Assembly: GCF_029761935.1 (NCBI RefSeq)
Contig: NZ_CP121699.1
Span: 2,604,001-2,668,000 of the forward strand
Length of the DNA: 64,000 nt
Direction of reading: 5' to 3'
Source of the DNA: Microbacterium testaceum
GTDB taxonomy: Bacteria > Actinomycetota > Actinomycetes > Actinomycetales > Microbacteriaceae
Below are positions 8,290 to 16,223 of this stretch, piece after piece; position 1 is the first letter of the stretch; each line of letters begins with the position of its first letter. The notes under the pieces are model-generated. The model ran no database searches, was not told where the DNA came from, and saw nothing but the letters and a program-made list of their open reading frames with translations. The position numbers were made by a program, and so were the translations under genes.

Positions 8290-9546
8290 TCAGCGCAGAG
8301 CGAGACTCGCGGCGTCGCGCACCGTGCGCAACGGCGAGGCCGCCACCCAAACGACGGTGAGTGCCACTCCGACACACCCCACGGCGATACCGGCCCGGGC
8401 CCCCAGCGCCTCGCCAGCGAGACCGCCGAGGCCTGCACCGATCGCGACGACGCCGTACGAGATCCATCGAACGGTCGCGTTCACCCGCCCGAGCAGCTCA
8501 TCGGGTGTACGCAACTGCCGAAGTGTGAGGGCGACGACGCTCGAGAGGGAGGTGCCGGCGCCGTTGATGACGAAGACCGCGACGAGCGCGGCGACGATCA
8601 CGGGTGTCGACCACATGGCATCCACGAAGGGGATGGCCGCGAGCACGAGGCTCTCCGCGCCCGCGCAGGCGACGAGCACGGGTCCGACGCCGAAGCGCCG
8701 CGCACTCGCCGGGGCGGCGGTGGCGCCGATCACTGCTCCCACCGCGCCGAGGCTGAAGATGAGGCCGAGGTGGCCCGCCGTGAGGCCGAGCTCGCGCACG
8801 GCGTACACGAGCAGCAACACGGTGATCCACTGCGCGAAGAGGTTGTAGATCGCTGAAAAACCCACGAGCGAGACGAGGTAGCGGTCTCCACGGACGTAAC
8901 GAAGTCCCTCTCGCAGCTGTGCGAGAGCGCCGCGCCGCTCACGGATCGGGCCGTGCTCCGATGAGCGGATGCCGAGCAGCGCGGCGGCTGAGACGACATA
9001 GGTGACGGCTTGGGCCAGGAGCGCCCAGGGTGCGGTGAGGGTCTGCACGAGCCACCCGCCGAGCCCGGGTCCCCCGACCTGAGCCGCCGAGGCCGTGGCC
9101 TGGAGCCGCCCGTTCGCCCTCTCGAGCTCGTCCCGTGCCACGACGGCGGGGAGGAAGGACTGGTAGGCCACCTCGAAGGCGACGGTGAAGGATCCGATCA
9201 CGAAGATGAGCCCCAGGAGCGCGGGGAGGGTGAGGGCGCCCGTTACAGCGACGACGACGAGAGCGATGAGGAGGGCGGCGCGCGCGAGATCGGCGATGAC
9301 GAGGACGGGGCGCCGCCGCTGCCGGTCGACGAAGACGCCGAGAGGAAGAGCGAGCAGCAGGAACGGGAGCCAGCGCGCGACGCCCACGAGCCCGGCCTCC
9401 ACCGCCGTCGCATGCAGGACGACGACGGCGAGGAGCGGGACGGCGAGGTCTCCGACCTGGCTGCCCACGGCCGAGGTCGTCTGCGCCAACCAGAACCGGC
9501 GGAAATCGCGGCCAAGTTCCTTTCTAATGGGCGTAACGTGATTCAC
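8290..9546 (-). CDS. MFS transporter (EntS/MFS_3-like)
   Basis: 418-aa major facilitator protein. The start of the fold (RFWLAQTTSAVGSQVGDLAVPLLAVV is the TM1 region) and LPLGVFVDRQRRRPVL after TM2 are typical of the enterobactin-exporter-like MFS_3 group. It ends 14 bp from the convergent MFS gene stop. The GTG at 9544-9546 is the only plausible start; CAGTCT and TTGACG at correct spacing upstream make a leaderless transcript likely. Divergent to a CGNR regulator with a shared palindrome in between, so probably a regulated efflux pump. Confidence 0.88.
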   Translation of the reverse strand: MNHVTPIRKELGRDFRRFWLAQTTSAVGSQVGDLAVPLLAVVVLHATAVEAGLVGVARWLPFLLLALPLGVFVDRQRRRPVLVIADLARAALLIALVVVAVTGALTLPALLGLIFVIGSFTVAFEVAYQSFLPAVVARDELERANGRLQATASAAQVGGPGLGGWLVQTLTAPWALLAQAVTYVVSAAALLGIRSSEHGPIRERRGALAQLREGLRYVRGDRYLVSLVGFSAIYNLFAQWITVLLLVYAVRELGLTAGHLGLIFSLGAVGAVIGATAAPASARRFGVGPVLVACAGAESLVLAAIPFVDAMWSTPVIVAALVAVFVINGAGTSLSSVVALTLRQLRTPDELLGRVNATVRWISYGVVAIGAGLGGLAGEALGARAGIAVGCVGVALTVVWVAASPLRTVRDAASLALR

Positions 9547-9610
9547 GCGTTACAGACTGACGTCCAGACTGTAACGCGTCAATGCTTTCTCAGCCATTAA
9601 AATGTGCGGT
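9533..9610. promoter_or_regulatory. Divergent MFS / CGNR promoters with inverted repeat operator
   Basis: ACGCGTTACAG (9545-9555) and CTGTAACGCGT (9569-9579) form a perfect 11-bp inverted repeat with a 13-bp centre. A further half-site, GTAACG, lies at 9533-9538 inside the MFS coding start. Minus-strand promoter: TTGACG (9577-9582), 17 bp, CAGTCT (9554-9559), then seven bases to the MFS GTG. Plus-strand: TAAAAT (9598-9603), seven bases to the CGNR ATG. Both transcripts look leaderless and both start inside or next to the repeat. Confidence 0.7.
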
Positions 9611-10171
9611 ATGGGCACGACGACGTATCCCCGTGTCGGCGGCCATCCCGCCTTCGACCTCGTCGACACGGTGCACTGGCGACTCGACGACACCCGCGCC
9701 ATCGACACGCTGGCCGACTTCGACGCCGTCCTCGACTGGTGCGCCGAGATCGACCTCATCGACCGCGGCGCCGTCGCTTCCACCGCACCCGACGTGGCTG
9801 CGGCGGAGCACGCCGCGATCATCGCGCTGCGAGAAGCCGTCTACGAGGCCGTTTTCGAAGACTCTCCGGATGCCGCGGCCCTCATCGCCCGCGAGCACAT
9901 CGAAGCCCTGAGTCGCTCGAGCCTCGAGCGCGACGACGGCCGGTGGCGCTGGCATCCGCCCGCCGATCCGACCGGTCCGCGCACGGCGATCGCTTTCCTT
10001 GCCCATGACCTCCTGACCAGCGACCTTCGGAGCGCGCGCCGCTGCGGCGATGAGGCGTGCGGCTGGGTGTATCTCGACACTTCTCCGCGTCACAACCGCA
10101 TCTGGTGCACCGCCGCGGGGTGCGGCAATCGCAACCGCGTGAAGCGACACCACGCGCGATCGCGTACCTGA
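9611..10171 (+). CDS. ABATE/CGNR zinc-finger transcriptional regulator
   Basis: 186-aa regulator of the stress-associated CGNR family. The N-terminal ABATE domain carries the GGHPAFDLVDTVHW motif (about residues 9-22), and the C-terminus is the zinc finger C-x4-C ... C-x4-CGNR (RRCGDEACGWVYLD ... CTAAGCGNRNRVKRHH) whose basic tail binds DNA. The ATG at 9611 is preferred to one at 9602 because it sits seven bases after TAAAAT, the spacing seen at other leaderless starts in this window. Divergent to an MFS transporter across a perfect inverted repeat, so it is probably that gene's regulator and autoregulated. Confidence 0.9.
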   Translation: MGTTTYPRVGGHPAFDLVDTVHWRLDDTRAIDTLADFDAVLDWCAEIDLIDRGAVASTAPDVAAAEHAAIIALREAVYEAVFEDSPDAAALIAREHIEALSRSSLERDDGRWRWHPPADPTGPRTAIAFLAHDLLTSDLRSARRCGDEACGWVYLDTSPRHNRIWCTAAGCGNRNRVKRHHARSRT

Positions 10172-10184
10172 AGCGGGTCTCGTT

Positions 10185-10625
10185 TCAGGCGCCGTCGCCC
10201 CAGGGCATCGGACGCTCGGGGTCGCGCGAGCTGTCGTCGGGGATGTGGGGGAGGGCCTCGCCGCCCGCGCGGATGCAGAGCCAGCGCAGTTCGCGGTCGC
10301 TGTCCGGGACCGCGCGCCACGTGCGCCACACGTTCTGCCCGACCCGCACGACGCTGCCGGGGCCGACGTCGACCACGTCATCGTCGAGGCCCATCTGACC
10401 GCGCCCCTCGAGGAACACGTACAGCTCCTCGACGCGGGTGTGCGTGTGCCAGTATCCGGCCTCCTCGCCGGGGGCGAGGGCGTTCGCGGTCATGCCGATG
10501 AACTGCATCGTCAGCTCGTGGTCGACCACGCGGCGCCCGTCGCGCGAGCGGGCGGGGACGAAGCCGCCGAAGTGGTCGCGCCAGGCGTCGAGCCCGCCGA
10601 TCTCGGTGATCTCGTAGTCGCTCAT
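10185..10625 (-). CDS. Cupin-domain protein
   Basis: 146-aa single-domain cupin, probably metal-binding. The first cupin motif is visible as GYWHTHTRVEELYVFLEGRG (His, His, Glu ligands) and the second around VGPGSVVRVGQNVWRTWRA, where the last His is replaced by Trp-containing sequence, so catalytic activity is uncertain. The ATG (10623-10625) overlaps the stop of the PdxH-like gene upstream (ATGA), so the two are translationally coupled. Exact function unknown. Confidence 0.85.
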   Translation of the reverse strand: MSDYEITEIGGLDAWRDHFGGFVPARSRDGRRVVDHELTMQFIGMTANALAPGEEAGYWHTHTRVEELYVFLEGRGQMGLDDDVVDVGPGSVVRVGQNVWRTWRAVPDSDRELRWLCIRAGGEALPHIPDDSSRDPERPMPWGDGA

Positions 10626-11185
10626 CGGGTCTCGCTCTCGGGGTCGGTCAGCTGCCAGCCGTCGTCGGTGCGGCGGTAGATCGTGCGCAGGTGCCTGCGG
10701 TCGGGGGAGCCCTGCCAGAACTCCACGCGGTCGGCGACCAGGCGCCACAGCACCCACTCGCCCGGGCCGGTGCCGTCGCGGGCGGCGGCCGAGCGCGCGG
10801 CGAGATCCGCCACCGACTCCTCGGCCGAGGCCTCCACCACGCGCCCGCGCACGCGAACGCTGCGCAGCACCGCCGGCCACCAGAAGGTCAGCGCCGCGGC
10901 GGGATGTGCGGCCAGCTGCGCCGCTTTCGCGGAGGCCCGTGGCCCGGCGAAAGCCCACCCGTCGGGCCCGAGGTCTTTGAGGATCAGCGTGCGGGCGTCC
11001 GGGACGCCGTGGGCATCGACCGTCGAGAGCGTGGCACCGTGCGCCTCGGCCACGCCGGCGTCGACGGCCTGCCGGATCCACCGCTCGAAGAGCTCCTCCG
11101 GCTGGTCGGGAAGGGGCTCGGCATCCGGGGTCGGTGGGGCGCCGGTGAGGGAGGGGAGCGAGCGGAGCCACGTGGCCATCGTCAT
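10622..11185 (-). CDS. Pyridoxamine 5'-phosphate oxidase-family flavoprotein
   Basis: FMN-binding split-barrel protein of about 187 aa. The order follows PdxH: DARTLILKDLGPDGWAF, then FWWPAVLRSVRVRGRVVEAS (FMN-phosphate region), then a C-terminal WRLVADRVEFWQGSPDRRHL segment like the PdxH dimerisation tail. PdxH makes pyridoxal phosphate from the pyridoxamine or pyridoxine form; this protein is shorter and more divergent, so another oxidase/reductase role is possible. Three ATGs are near the start (11177-11179, 11183-11185, 11192-11194) behind a GGGGGG run; the choice is uncertain by a few residues. Coupled to the cupin gene. Confidence 0.82.
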   Translation of the reverse strand: MTMATWLRSLPSLTGAPPTPDAEPLPDQPEELFERWIRQAVDAGVAEAHGATLSTVDAHGVPDARTLILKDLGPDGWAFAGPRASAKAAQLAAHPAAALTFWWPAVLRSVRVRGRVVEASAEESVADLAARSAAARDGTGPGEWVLWRLVADRVEFWQGSPDRRHLRTIYRRTDDGWQLTDPESETR

Positions 11186-11211
11186 GCCCCCCATCCTGCT
11201 CCCTCTTCTTT

Positions 11212-11277
11212 CGCGTGAGGCGCCAAGAAGTGTCGCCCACGGGTGCCGCCAAGCGACACATCTTGGCGCCTCACGCG
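11212..11277. repeat. 66-bp inverted repeat (long hairpin)
   Basis: Arms of 25 bp (11212-11236 and 11253-11277) pair with a single mismatch around a 16-bp loop; the core is GAGGCGCCAAGA versus TCTTGGCGCCTC. A third, partial arm CGCCAAG occurs inside (from 11247). Lies directly upstream of the PdxH-like gene and downstream end of GH35, where it could also act as a boundary between the two minus-strand units. Similar in size to the repeats at 6169, 6268, 24675 and 24854. Confidence 0.7.
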
Positions 11278-11330
11278 CGGGGAGAGCGGGGTGCGGCGCG
11301 CGGGCGGGCGGGCGGGCGCGCGGCGTCACC

Positions 11331-11402
11331 AGAACAGGGGATGCCACAAGAACAGGCCGATCCGCGCGGGACCGGCCTGTTCTCGGCGCACGCGCCTGTT
11401 CT
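11331..11402. repeat. 72-bp four-arm repeat (AGAACAGG family)
   Basis: Two direct arms AGAACAGG (11331, 11349) and two inverted arms CCTGTTCT (11376, 11395); outer arms extend to about 15 bp (CGTCAC-AGAACAGG against CCTGTTCT-GTGACG) with one mismatch. Same two-forward, two-reverse design as the GGGGCG and GATAAACGC families but with unrelated sequence. It ends ten bases from the GH35 stop codon, so it may also end that transcript. A GGGC simple repeat lies just before it (about 11301-11318). Confidence 0.7.
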
Positions 11403-11411
11403 CGTGACGCG

Positions 11412-13133
11412 TTACTCCTCGAGCTGACCGAGCGACGGCTCCGCGACGAAGCGCGCGACCGGCTCGACGGCGTGCTCCAGCTCGAGGACGACGATCTCGT
11501 TCGCCCCCGCGCGCATCGCGGGGCCGGGCACGTACAGCGTGTTCTGAGGGACGTTGTTCCAGTAGCGGCCGAGGAAGAAGCCGTTGACGAAGGCGTATCC
11601 CTTGCCCCACGAGGTGGTGTCGAGGAACAGGTCGACGGGGGCGTGGAGCTCGAACGACCCGCGCAGCAGAGCGCGTCCAACAGTGCCCGTGCCGCTTCCC
11701 GCGGCGGTCTCGAGGGCGACCGGGGTCGCGGTCCACCCGGTGAGCGCCTCGCCGTTGAGCGTCACGGAGCCGACGAGCCCCTTCGCCTCGCCGAGGCGGT
11801 CGGCGTAGTTCACCCGGCCCTGGTCCTCGACGAGGACGGTGAGCCGTGCGCCCGCGGGGATCGTGAGTGCGCGCTCGTGCAGAGCCCGCGACAGTCGACC
11901 CACCGGGGTCCCGTCCACGTGCACCCACGCGAGGTCGCGGATCTCGTCGAAGACGAGGGCCGCGGGCCCGGCGAACGCGGGGAGGTCGACGTCATAGCGG
12001 ACGAGGGGACCGAGGTGGGCGATCTGCTCGAAGCTCGGCGGGTCGTCGGCGATGGCGGCCGCGTTGAGGGGCGGCATCCAATCGCCCTCGCCCGAGAGGG
12101 CGACCTCAAGGGCGGGGGCGTCGGGCCGGGGGCCGGGGACCTGCTCGGGGACGGGCGCGTACTTGGCGATGACCTCGCGGAACGCGTGGAACTTCGCTGT
12201 GGGGTGTCCCGACTCGTCGATCGGGGCGTCGTAGTCGTACGAGGTGACGATGGGGTCGTAGCGGCCCTTGTCGTTCGCCCCGTTCGTCGTGCCGAAGTTC
12301 GTGCCGCCGTGCACCATGTAGATGTTCACCGAGGCCCCGGCGGCGAGCAGCACGTCGAGGTCGTGGGCGGATGCCGCGGGGTCGGTCGTGTGGTGGATGC
12401 TGCCCCACCAGTCGAACCAGCCGTCCCAGAACTCGCTGCACATCAGCGGTCCGGTGGGCTGGTGCTCGCGGAGGGTGGCGAGCCGTTCCTCGGAGCGCGA
12501 ACCGAACGAGCCGGTGAGGTGCAGCCCGGGAAGGCTGCCGGCCTCGAGCATCCACGGCATCGGCTGGTCGACGGTGGTCAGCGGCACCGTGATGCCGGCC
12601 GCCTCGGTCACGCGGACGAGCTCGCGCAGGTAGGTCTTGTCGGAGCCGTAGGCGCCGTACTCGTTCTCGATCTGCACGAGCACGACGTTGCCGCCGCGGT
12701 CGATCTGGCGCGGGGCCACGATCTCGTACACGCGGCGGAGGTACCCCGACACCGCCTCGACGAACTGGGGTTCTGAGCGACGGATGCCGATGCCCGGCGT
12801 CGAGGTCAGCCACACGGGCAGTCCGCCGTTGTGCCACTCCGCACAGATGTAGGGGCCGGGTCGCACGATCGCGTGCAGGCCCTCGGCGGCGATGAGGTCG
12901 AGGAAGCGGCCCAGGTCGTTCCAGCCCGTGGCATCCCACTCACCGCGCACCGGCTCGTGCGCGTTCCATGCGACGTAGGTCTCGATGGTGTTGAGGCCCA
13001 TCGCCTTCGCCGTCCGGATGCGGTCGGCCCAGTGCTCAGGGTGGATGCGGAAGTAGTGCAGGGTGCCGGAGATGACCTGGTGGGGCTTCCCGTCGAGCAG
13101 GAAGTCGGTCTCGCCGATGGAGAAAGTCGTCAC
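11412..13133 (-). CDS. GH35 beta-galactosidase
   Basis: 573-aa enzyme cleaving terminal beta-galactose, likely cytoplasmic as no signal peptide is present. The barrel opens with SGTLHYFRIHPEHWADR, followed by NTIETYVAWNAHEP and the GH35 signature GPYICAEWHNGGLPVWL. The acid/base Glu is in VQIENEYGAYG and the nucleophile Glu in CSEFWDGWFDWWG. A C-terminal jelly-roll part ends with TSWGKGYAFVNGFFLGRYW, which is conserved in the family. The GTG at 13131-13133 is chosen with a weak GAAAG upstream, 14 bp after the GH51 stop. Last gene of the operon; it complements GH51 in removing galactose from arabinogalactan fragments. Confidence 0.95.
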   Translation of the reverse strand: MTTFSIGETDFLLDGKPHQVISGTLHYFRIHPEHWADRIRTAKAMGLNTIETYVAWNAHEPVRGEWDATGWNDLGRFLDLIAAEGLHAIVRPGPYICAEWHNGGLPVWLTSTPGIGIRRSEPQFVEAVSGYLRRVYEIVAPRQIDRGGNVVLVQIENEYGAYGSDKTYLRELVRVTEAAGITVPLTTVDQPMPWMLEAGSLPGLHLTGSFGSRSEERLATLREHQPTGPLMCSEFWDGWFDWWGSIHHTTDPAASAHDLDVLLAAGASVNIYMVHGGTNFGTTNGANDKGRYDPIVTSYDYDAPIDESGHPTAKFHAFREVIAKYAPVPEQVPGPRPDAPALEVALSGEGDWMPPLNAAAIADDPPSFEQIAHLGPLVRYDVDLPAFAGPAALVFDEIRDLAWVHVDGTPVGRLSRALHERALTIPAGARLTVLVEDQGRVNYADRLGEAKGLVGSVTLNGEALTGWTATPVALETAAGSGTGTVGRALLRGSFELHAPVDLFLDTTSWGKGYAFVNGFFLGRYWNNVPQNTLYVPGPAMRAGANEIVVLELEHAVEPVARFVAEPSLGQLEE

Positions 13134-13147
13134 GGTGTCTTTCGGTA

Positions 13148-14668
13148 TCAGTCGTTGAGGCGCGCGGTCAGGCGCACCCAGGCGAGGGCGGGGAGGGTGA
13201 AGCGCAGGATGCCGTCGGAGCCGGCCTCGACCGCGAGGGCAGCCGGTGCGACGGGCTCGCCGTCGGCGGAGTTGGTGGTGTGTCGGTCTCCGCCCTCGGG
13301 GACGGTGACGATCACGGCCTCGACGTCGGAGACGCGGCCGAGATCCAGCTCGACCGGGGTCGCCGACTCGAGGTCGCGGTGGGCGAGGAACACCGAGACG
13401 GTGTCGCCGTCCACGGTCGCGACCGTGTCGACGGCGTCGACGCGCCCGTGGCGAGCGGTGTCGATCGTGGCACCCTCGACGTGGGGGACGACGACGCGAC
13501 CGGATGCCGCCTTCGCGGTGAGGGCGAAGGGATGGAAGGTGGTCTGGCGCCAGGCGACCCCGCCACCGGGCTCGGTGCGGATGGGGGCGATGACGTTCAC
13601 CAGCTGGGCGAGGTTGGCCATCGACACGCGGTCGGAGCGGCGGATGAGAGTGATGAGGAGAGATCCGACGACGACCGCGTCGGTGACGGTGTAGTCGTCC
13701 TCGATCAGGCGCGGTGCGATGGGCCAGTCGCCCGTGAAGACGCGCGGCTTGTCGACCTCGTTCCACCGCGTCTGGTTCCAGACGTTCCACTCGTCGACGC
13801 TGATGCCGACCGGACGCCCGTCAGGGGTTGTCGCCCCGACCTCGTCGATGATGTCGGCGACCTCGCCGATGTAGCGATCGAGGGCCGCGCCGCTGGCGAG
13901 GAAGCTCGCGGGGTCGGCGGGGTCCTCCTCGTAGTACGCGTGCACGGAGATGTGGTCGATGAGGCCTGCGGTGTGACGGAGCACCGTGCGCTCCCACGCG
14001 CCGAAGGTCGGCATCTCGTGGTTCGAGCTGCCCGCGGCCACGAGCTCGACCGTCGGGTCGATGAAGCGCATCATGCGCGCCGTTTCGGCCGAGAGGCGAC
14101 CGTACTCGTCGGCGGTCTTGTGGCCGATCTGCCAGGGACCGTCCATCTCGTTGCCCAGGCACCACAGGCGGATGCCGAAGGGGTCTTCCCGGCCGTTCTC
14201 GCGCCGGCGATCGCTCAGGGCGGTGCCCGAGGGGTGGTTCGCGTACTCGAGCAGGTCGGCCGCCTCGGCGACGCCGCGCGTGCCGAGGTTCACGGCCTCC
14301 ATGACCTCGAGGCCCGCGGCATCCGCCCATTCGGCGAACTCGTGCAGACCCACCTGATTGGTCTCGGTGCTGTGCCAGGCGGCATCCAGCCGGACCGGAC
14401 GCTGCGAGCGAGCGCCCACGCCGTCCTCCCAGCGGTAGCCCGACACGAAGTTGCCGCCGGGATAGCGCACGACGGTGGCGCCCAGCTCGCGGACGAGCTC
14501 GAGCACGTCGGCGCGGAAACCCTCGGGGTTCGCGGTGTCGTGGCCGGGGGAGTGGATGCCGTCGTACACGCAACGGCCCATGTGCTCGACGAACGAGCCG
14601 AACAAGCGGCGGGGGACGGCGGCTCCGACCGCGGTGCGGTCGACGACGATGCGGGTGGGGGAGGTCAT
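13148..14668 (-). CDS. GH51 alpha-L-arabinofuranosidase
   Basis: 506-aa intracellular enzyme removing arabinofuranosyl residues from oligosaccharides. The start has the family hallmark LFGSFVEHMGRCVYDGI. The acid/base Glu is in WCLGNEMDGPWQIGH and the nucleophile Glu in SVDEWNVWNQ. A C-terminal beta domain ends in ALAWVRLTARLND. No signal peptide, as usual for GH51, so it acts on imported sugars. The ATG (14666-14668) is preceded by an AGGAGAGA-type sequence. Between the binding-protein gene and GH35 in one operon, which ties the transporter to arabinose-substituted galactans. Confidence 0.95.
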   Translation of the reverse strand: MTSPTRIVVDRTAVGAAVPRRLFGSFVEHMGRCVYDGIHSPGHDTANPEGFRADVLELVRELGATVVRYPGGNFVSGYRWEDGVGARSQRPVRLDAAWHSTETNQVGLHEFAEWADAAGLEVMEAVNLGTRGVAEAADLLEYANHPSGTALSDRRRENGREDPFGIRLWCLGNEMDGPWQIGHKTADEYGRLSAETARMMRFIDPTVELVAAGSSNHEMPTFGAWERTVLRHTAGLIDHISVHAYYEEDPADPASFLASGAALDRYIGEVADIIDEVGATTPDGRPVGISVDEWNVWNQTRWNEVDKPRVFTGDWPIAPRLIEDDYTVTDAVVVGSLLITLIRRSDRVSMANLAQLVNVIAPIRTEPGGGVAWRQTTFHPFALTAKAASGRVVVPHVEGATIDTARHGRVDAVDTVATVDGDTVSVFLAHRDLESATPVELDLGRVSDVEAVIVTVPEGGDRHTTNSADGEPVAPAALAVEAGSDGILRFTLPALAWVRLTARLND

Positions 14669-14739
14669 TCGGGTCTCTCCTGGCGAGGGAATGGAAGGGG
14701 CGGGCCGCATGCGTGCACGCGACCCGCCCCGGGAACTTC

Positions 14740-16089
14740 TTACTTGTTGACCGAGAAGCCCTGGTCGTTGCCGTACTGGACGAGCTGGTCCTGCCACGCG
14801 GTCAGGCCCGCGTTGAGGTCGCTCTTCTTCGAGTAGGCCTGGCCCACGGTGTCGCCGTAGATGCTGTTGGCGTACACCTGGAACGGCAGGTAGCTCCAGC
14901 CCTCGCGGACCTCGCTCGAGGCCTGCGTGAGGACCTGGTTGATCTGCTGGCCGCCGAAGTAGTCCGACTTCTTGTCGACGAAGGCGGGGTCGCTCAGCTG
15001 AGCGGTGGTGGAGGGGAATCCACCCGACTCGGCGAAGATCTTCAGGCTCTCGTCATCGTTGTTGAGCCACTTGAGGAAGCCTGCCGCGAGGGCGGGGTTC
15101 TTGCTCTGCTTGGTCACGGCCTGGCCACCGCCGCCGTTCTCGGCCGTCACGGCCTTGCCGTCGTAGGTGGGGATGGGGGCCACGGCCCACTTGCCCGAGC
15201 CGTCCTTCACCGAGGACTCCAGCACGCCGGGCATCCAGGCGCCGATGACGAGCGAGGCGATCGAGCCGTCACCGAGGCCCTTGAACCACTCGTCGCTCCA
15301 GCTGGGGGTGTCCGAGAGCAGGCCGCCCTCGATAAGACGGTTCCAGTTGTCGGCGAACTTCTTCGACCCGCTGTCCTGCAGGTCGATGGTGACGTCGGTG
15401 CCCGAGGTCTTGAACGGGGTGCCGCCGGCCTGCCAGATCATGCTGGTGGTGAAGCCGGAGTCGCCGGTGTCGGCGGTGATGTACTTGGTCGGGTCGGCGG
15501 CGTGCAGCTTCTCGGCCGCGGCGACGTACTCGTCCCACGTGGTCGGGACGGCGATGCCGAACTGGTCGAAGACCGACTTGTTGTAGAACAGGGCCATGGG
15601 GCCCGAGTCCTGCGGCAGGCCGTAGAGCTTGCCGTCGAAGTTGACGGAGCCCCAGGGGCCGGTCGCGTAGTCGCCCTTGAGATCGGCGAACCCGTACGAC
15701 GACAGGTCGAGCAGCGAGTCCGAGAGGGCGAACTGCGGGAAGGCGTAGTACTCGATCTGGACGACGTCGGGGGCACCCGAGCCCGCCTTGATGGCGTTCT
15801 GGAGCTTGGTGTACTCCTCGGTGTTGGTGCCGGCGTTGACGTAGTTGACCTTGACCTTGGGGTACTTCGCCTCGAAGGCCTTGACCTGGGCCTCGGCCGA
15901 GGGGGTCCAGGACCAGTACGTGATCTCGCCACCGGCCTCGAGGGCCTTCTCGATGTCGTCGGCCGATCCGCCGGCGGCGCCGCCGGCGTTACCGCCCGAG
16001 CACGCGGTCAGGGCGCCCACCGTCAGGGCGGTGGCGGCGACGGCGAAGACGGCCCGCCGAGCGGCGGTGCTCTTGCGCATGAATGTCAT
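14740..16089 (-). CDS. CUT1 sugar ABC transporter substrate-binding lipoprotein
   Basis: 449-aa extracellular binding protein. The signal is basic, then AVFAVAATALTVGALTAC with the lipobox Cys at about residue 30, then a Gly-rich linker. The mature part shows the family 1 hallmarks TYWSWTPSAEAQVKAFE, TTWDEYVAAAEKLH and a Trp-rich ligand region. The start at 16087-16089 is chosen because AAGGA lies just upstream; a GTG at 16101 lies inside that ribosome site, and an ATG at 16080 is further away. It serves the permeases at 16224-18079. Linked enzymes suggest an arabinogalactan-derived oligosaccharide as ligand (inference). Confidence 0.94.
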   Translation of the reverse strand: MTFMRKSTAARRAVFAVAATALTVGALTACSGGNAGGAAGGSADDIEKALEAGGEITYWSWTPSAEAQVKAFEAKYPKVKVNYVNAGTNTEEYTKLQNAIKAGSGAPDVVQIEYYAFPQFALSDSLLDLSSYGFADLKGDYATGPWGSVNFDGKLYGLPQDSGPMALFYNKSVFDQFGIAVPTTWDEYVAAAEKLHAADPTKYITADTGDSGFTTSMIWQAGGTPFKTSGTDVTIDLQDSGSKKFADNWNRLIEGGLLSDTPSWSDEWFKGLGDGSIASLVIGAWMPGVLESSVKDGSGKWAVAPIPTYDGKAVTAENGGGGQAVTKQSKNPALAAGFLKWLNNDDESLKIFAESGGFPSTTAQLSDPAFVDKKSDYFGGQQINQVLTQASSEVREGWSYLPFQVYANSIYGDTVGQAYSKKSDLNAGLTAWQDQLVQYGNDQGFSVNK

Positions 16090-16118
16090 CGGTTCCTTCA
16101 CTTCGTTGTTGTGGAGTC

Positions 16119-16203
16119 GGGGCGGGAGCCCCGGGGTGTTGTGGTTTCCGGGGCAGGACGCTCCGGTGGTGCGGTGTTGCGGGTTTCCGGGGCGATGCCC
16201 CGG
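16119..16203 (-). other. Intercistronic hairpins between malG-like and binding-protein genes
   Basis: Two short stems lie in the 134-bp gap: GGGGC/GCCCC with a GGGA loop (16119-16132) and CCGGGGC/GCCCCGG with a 3-nt loop (16187-16203). TTTCCGGGGC also occurs twice. No T-run. They probably separate or stabilise the binding-protein part of the operon transcript, as binding proteins are needed in excess. Confidence 0.4.
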
Positions 16204-16223
16204 TCAGGGGGAGCTCGGGTGGA

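Noticed and set aside
11301..11320. GGGC simple repeat as a possible G-quadruplex or phase-variation tract
   Set aside because: Short and in a non-coding gap; no gene start or promoter placed to be affected.
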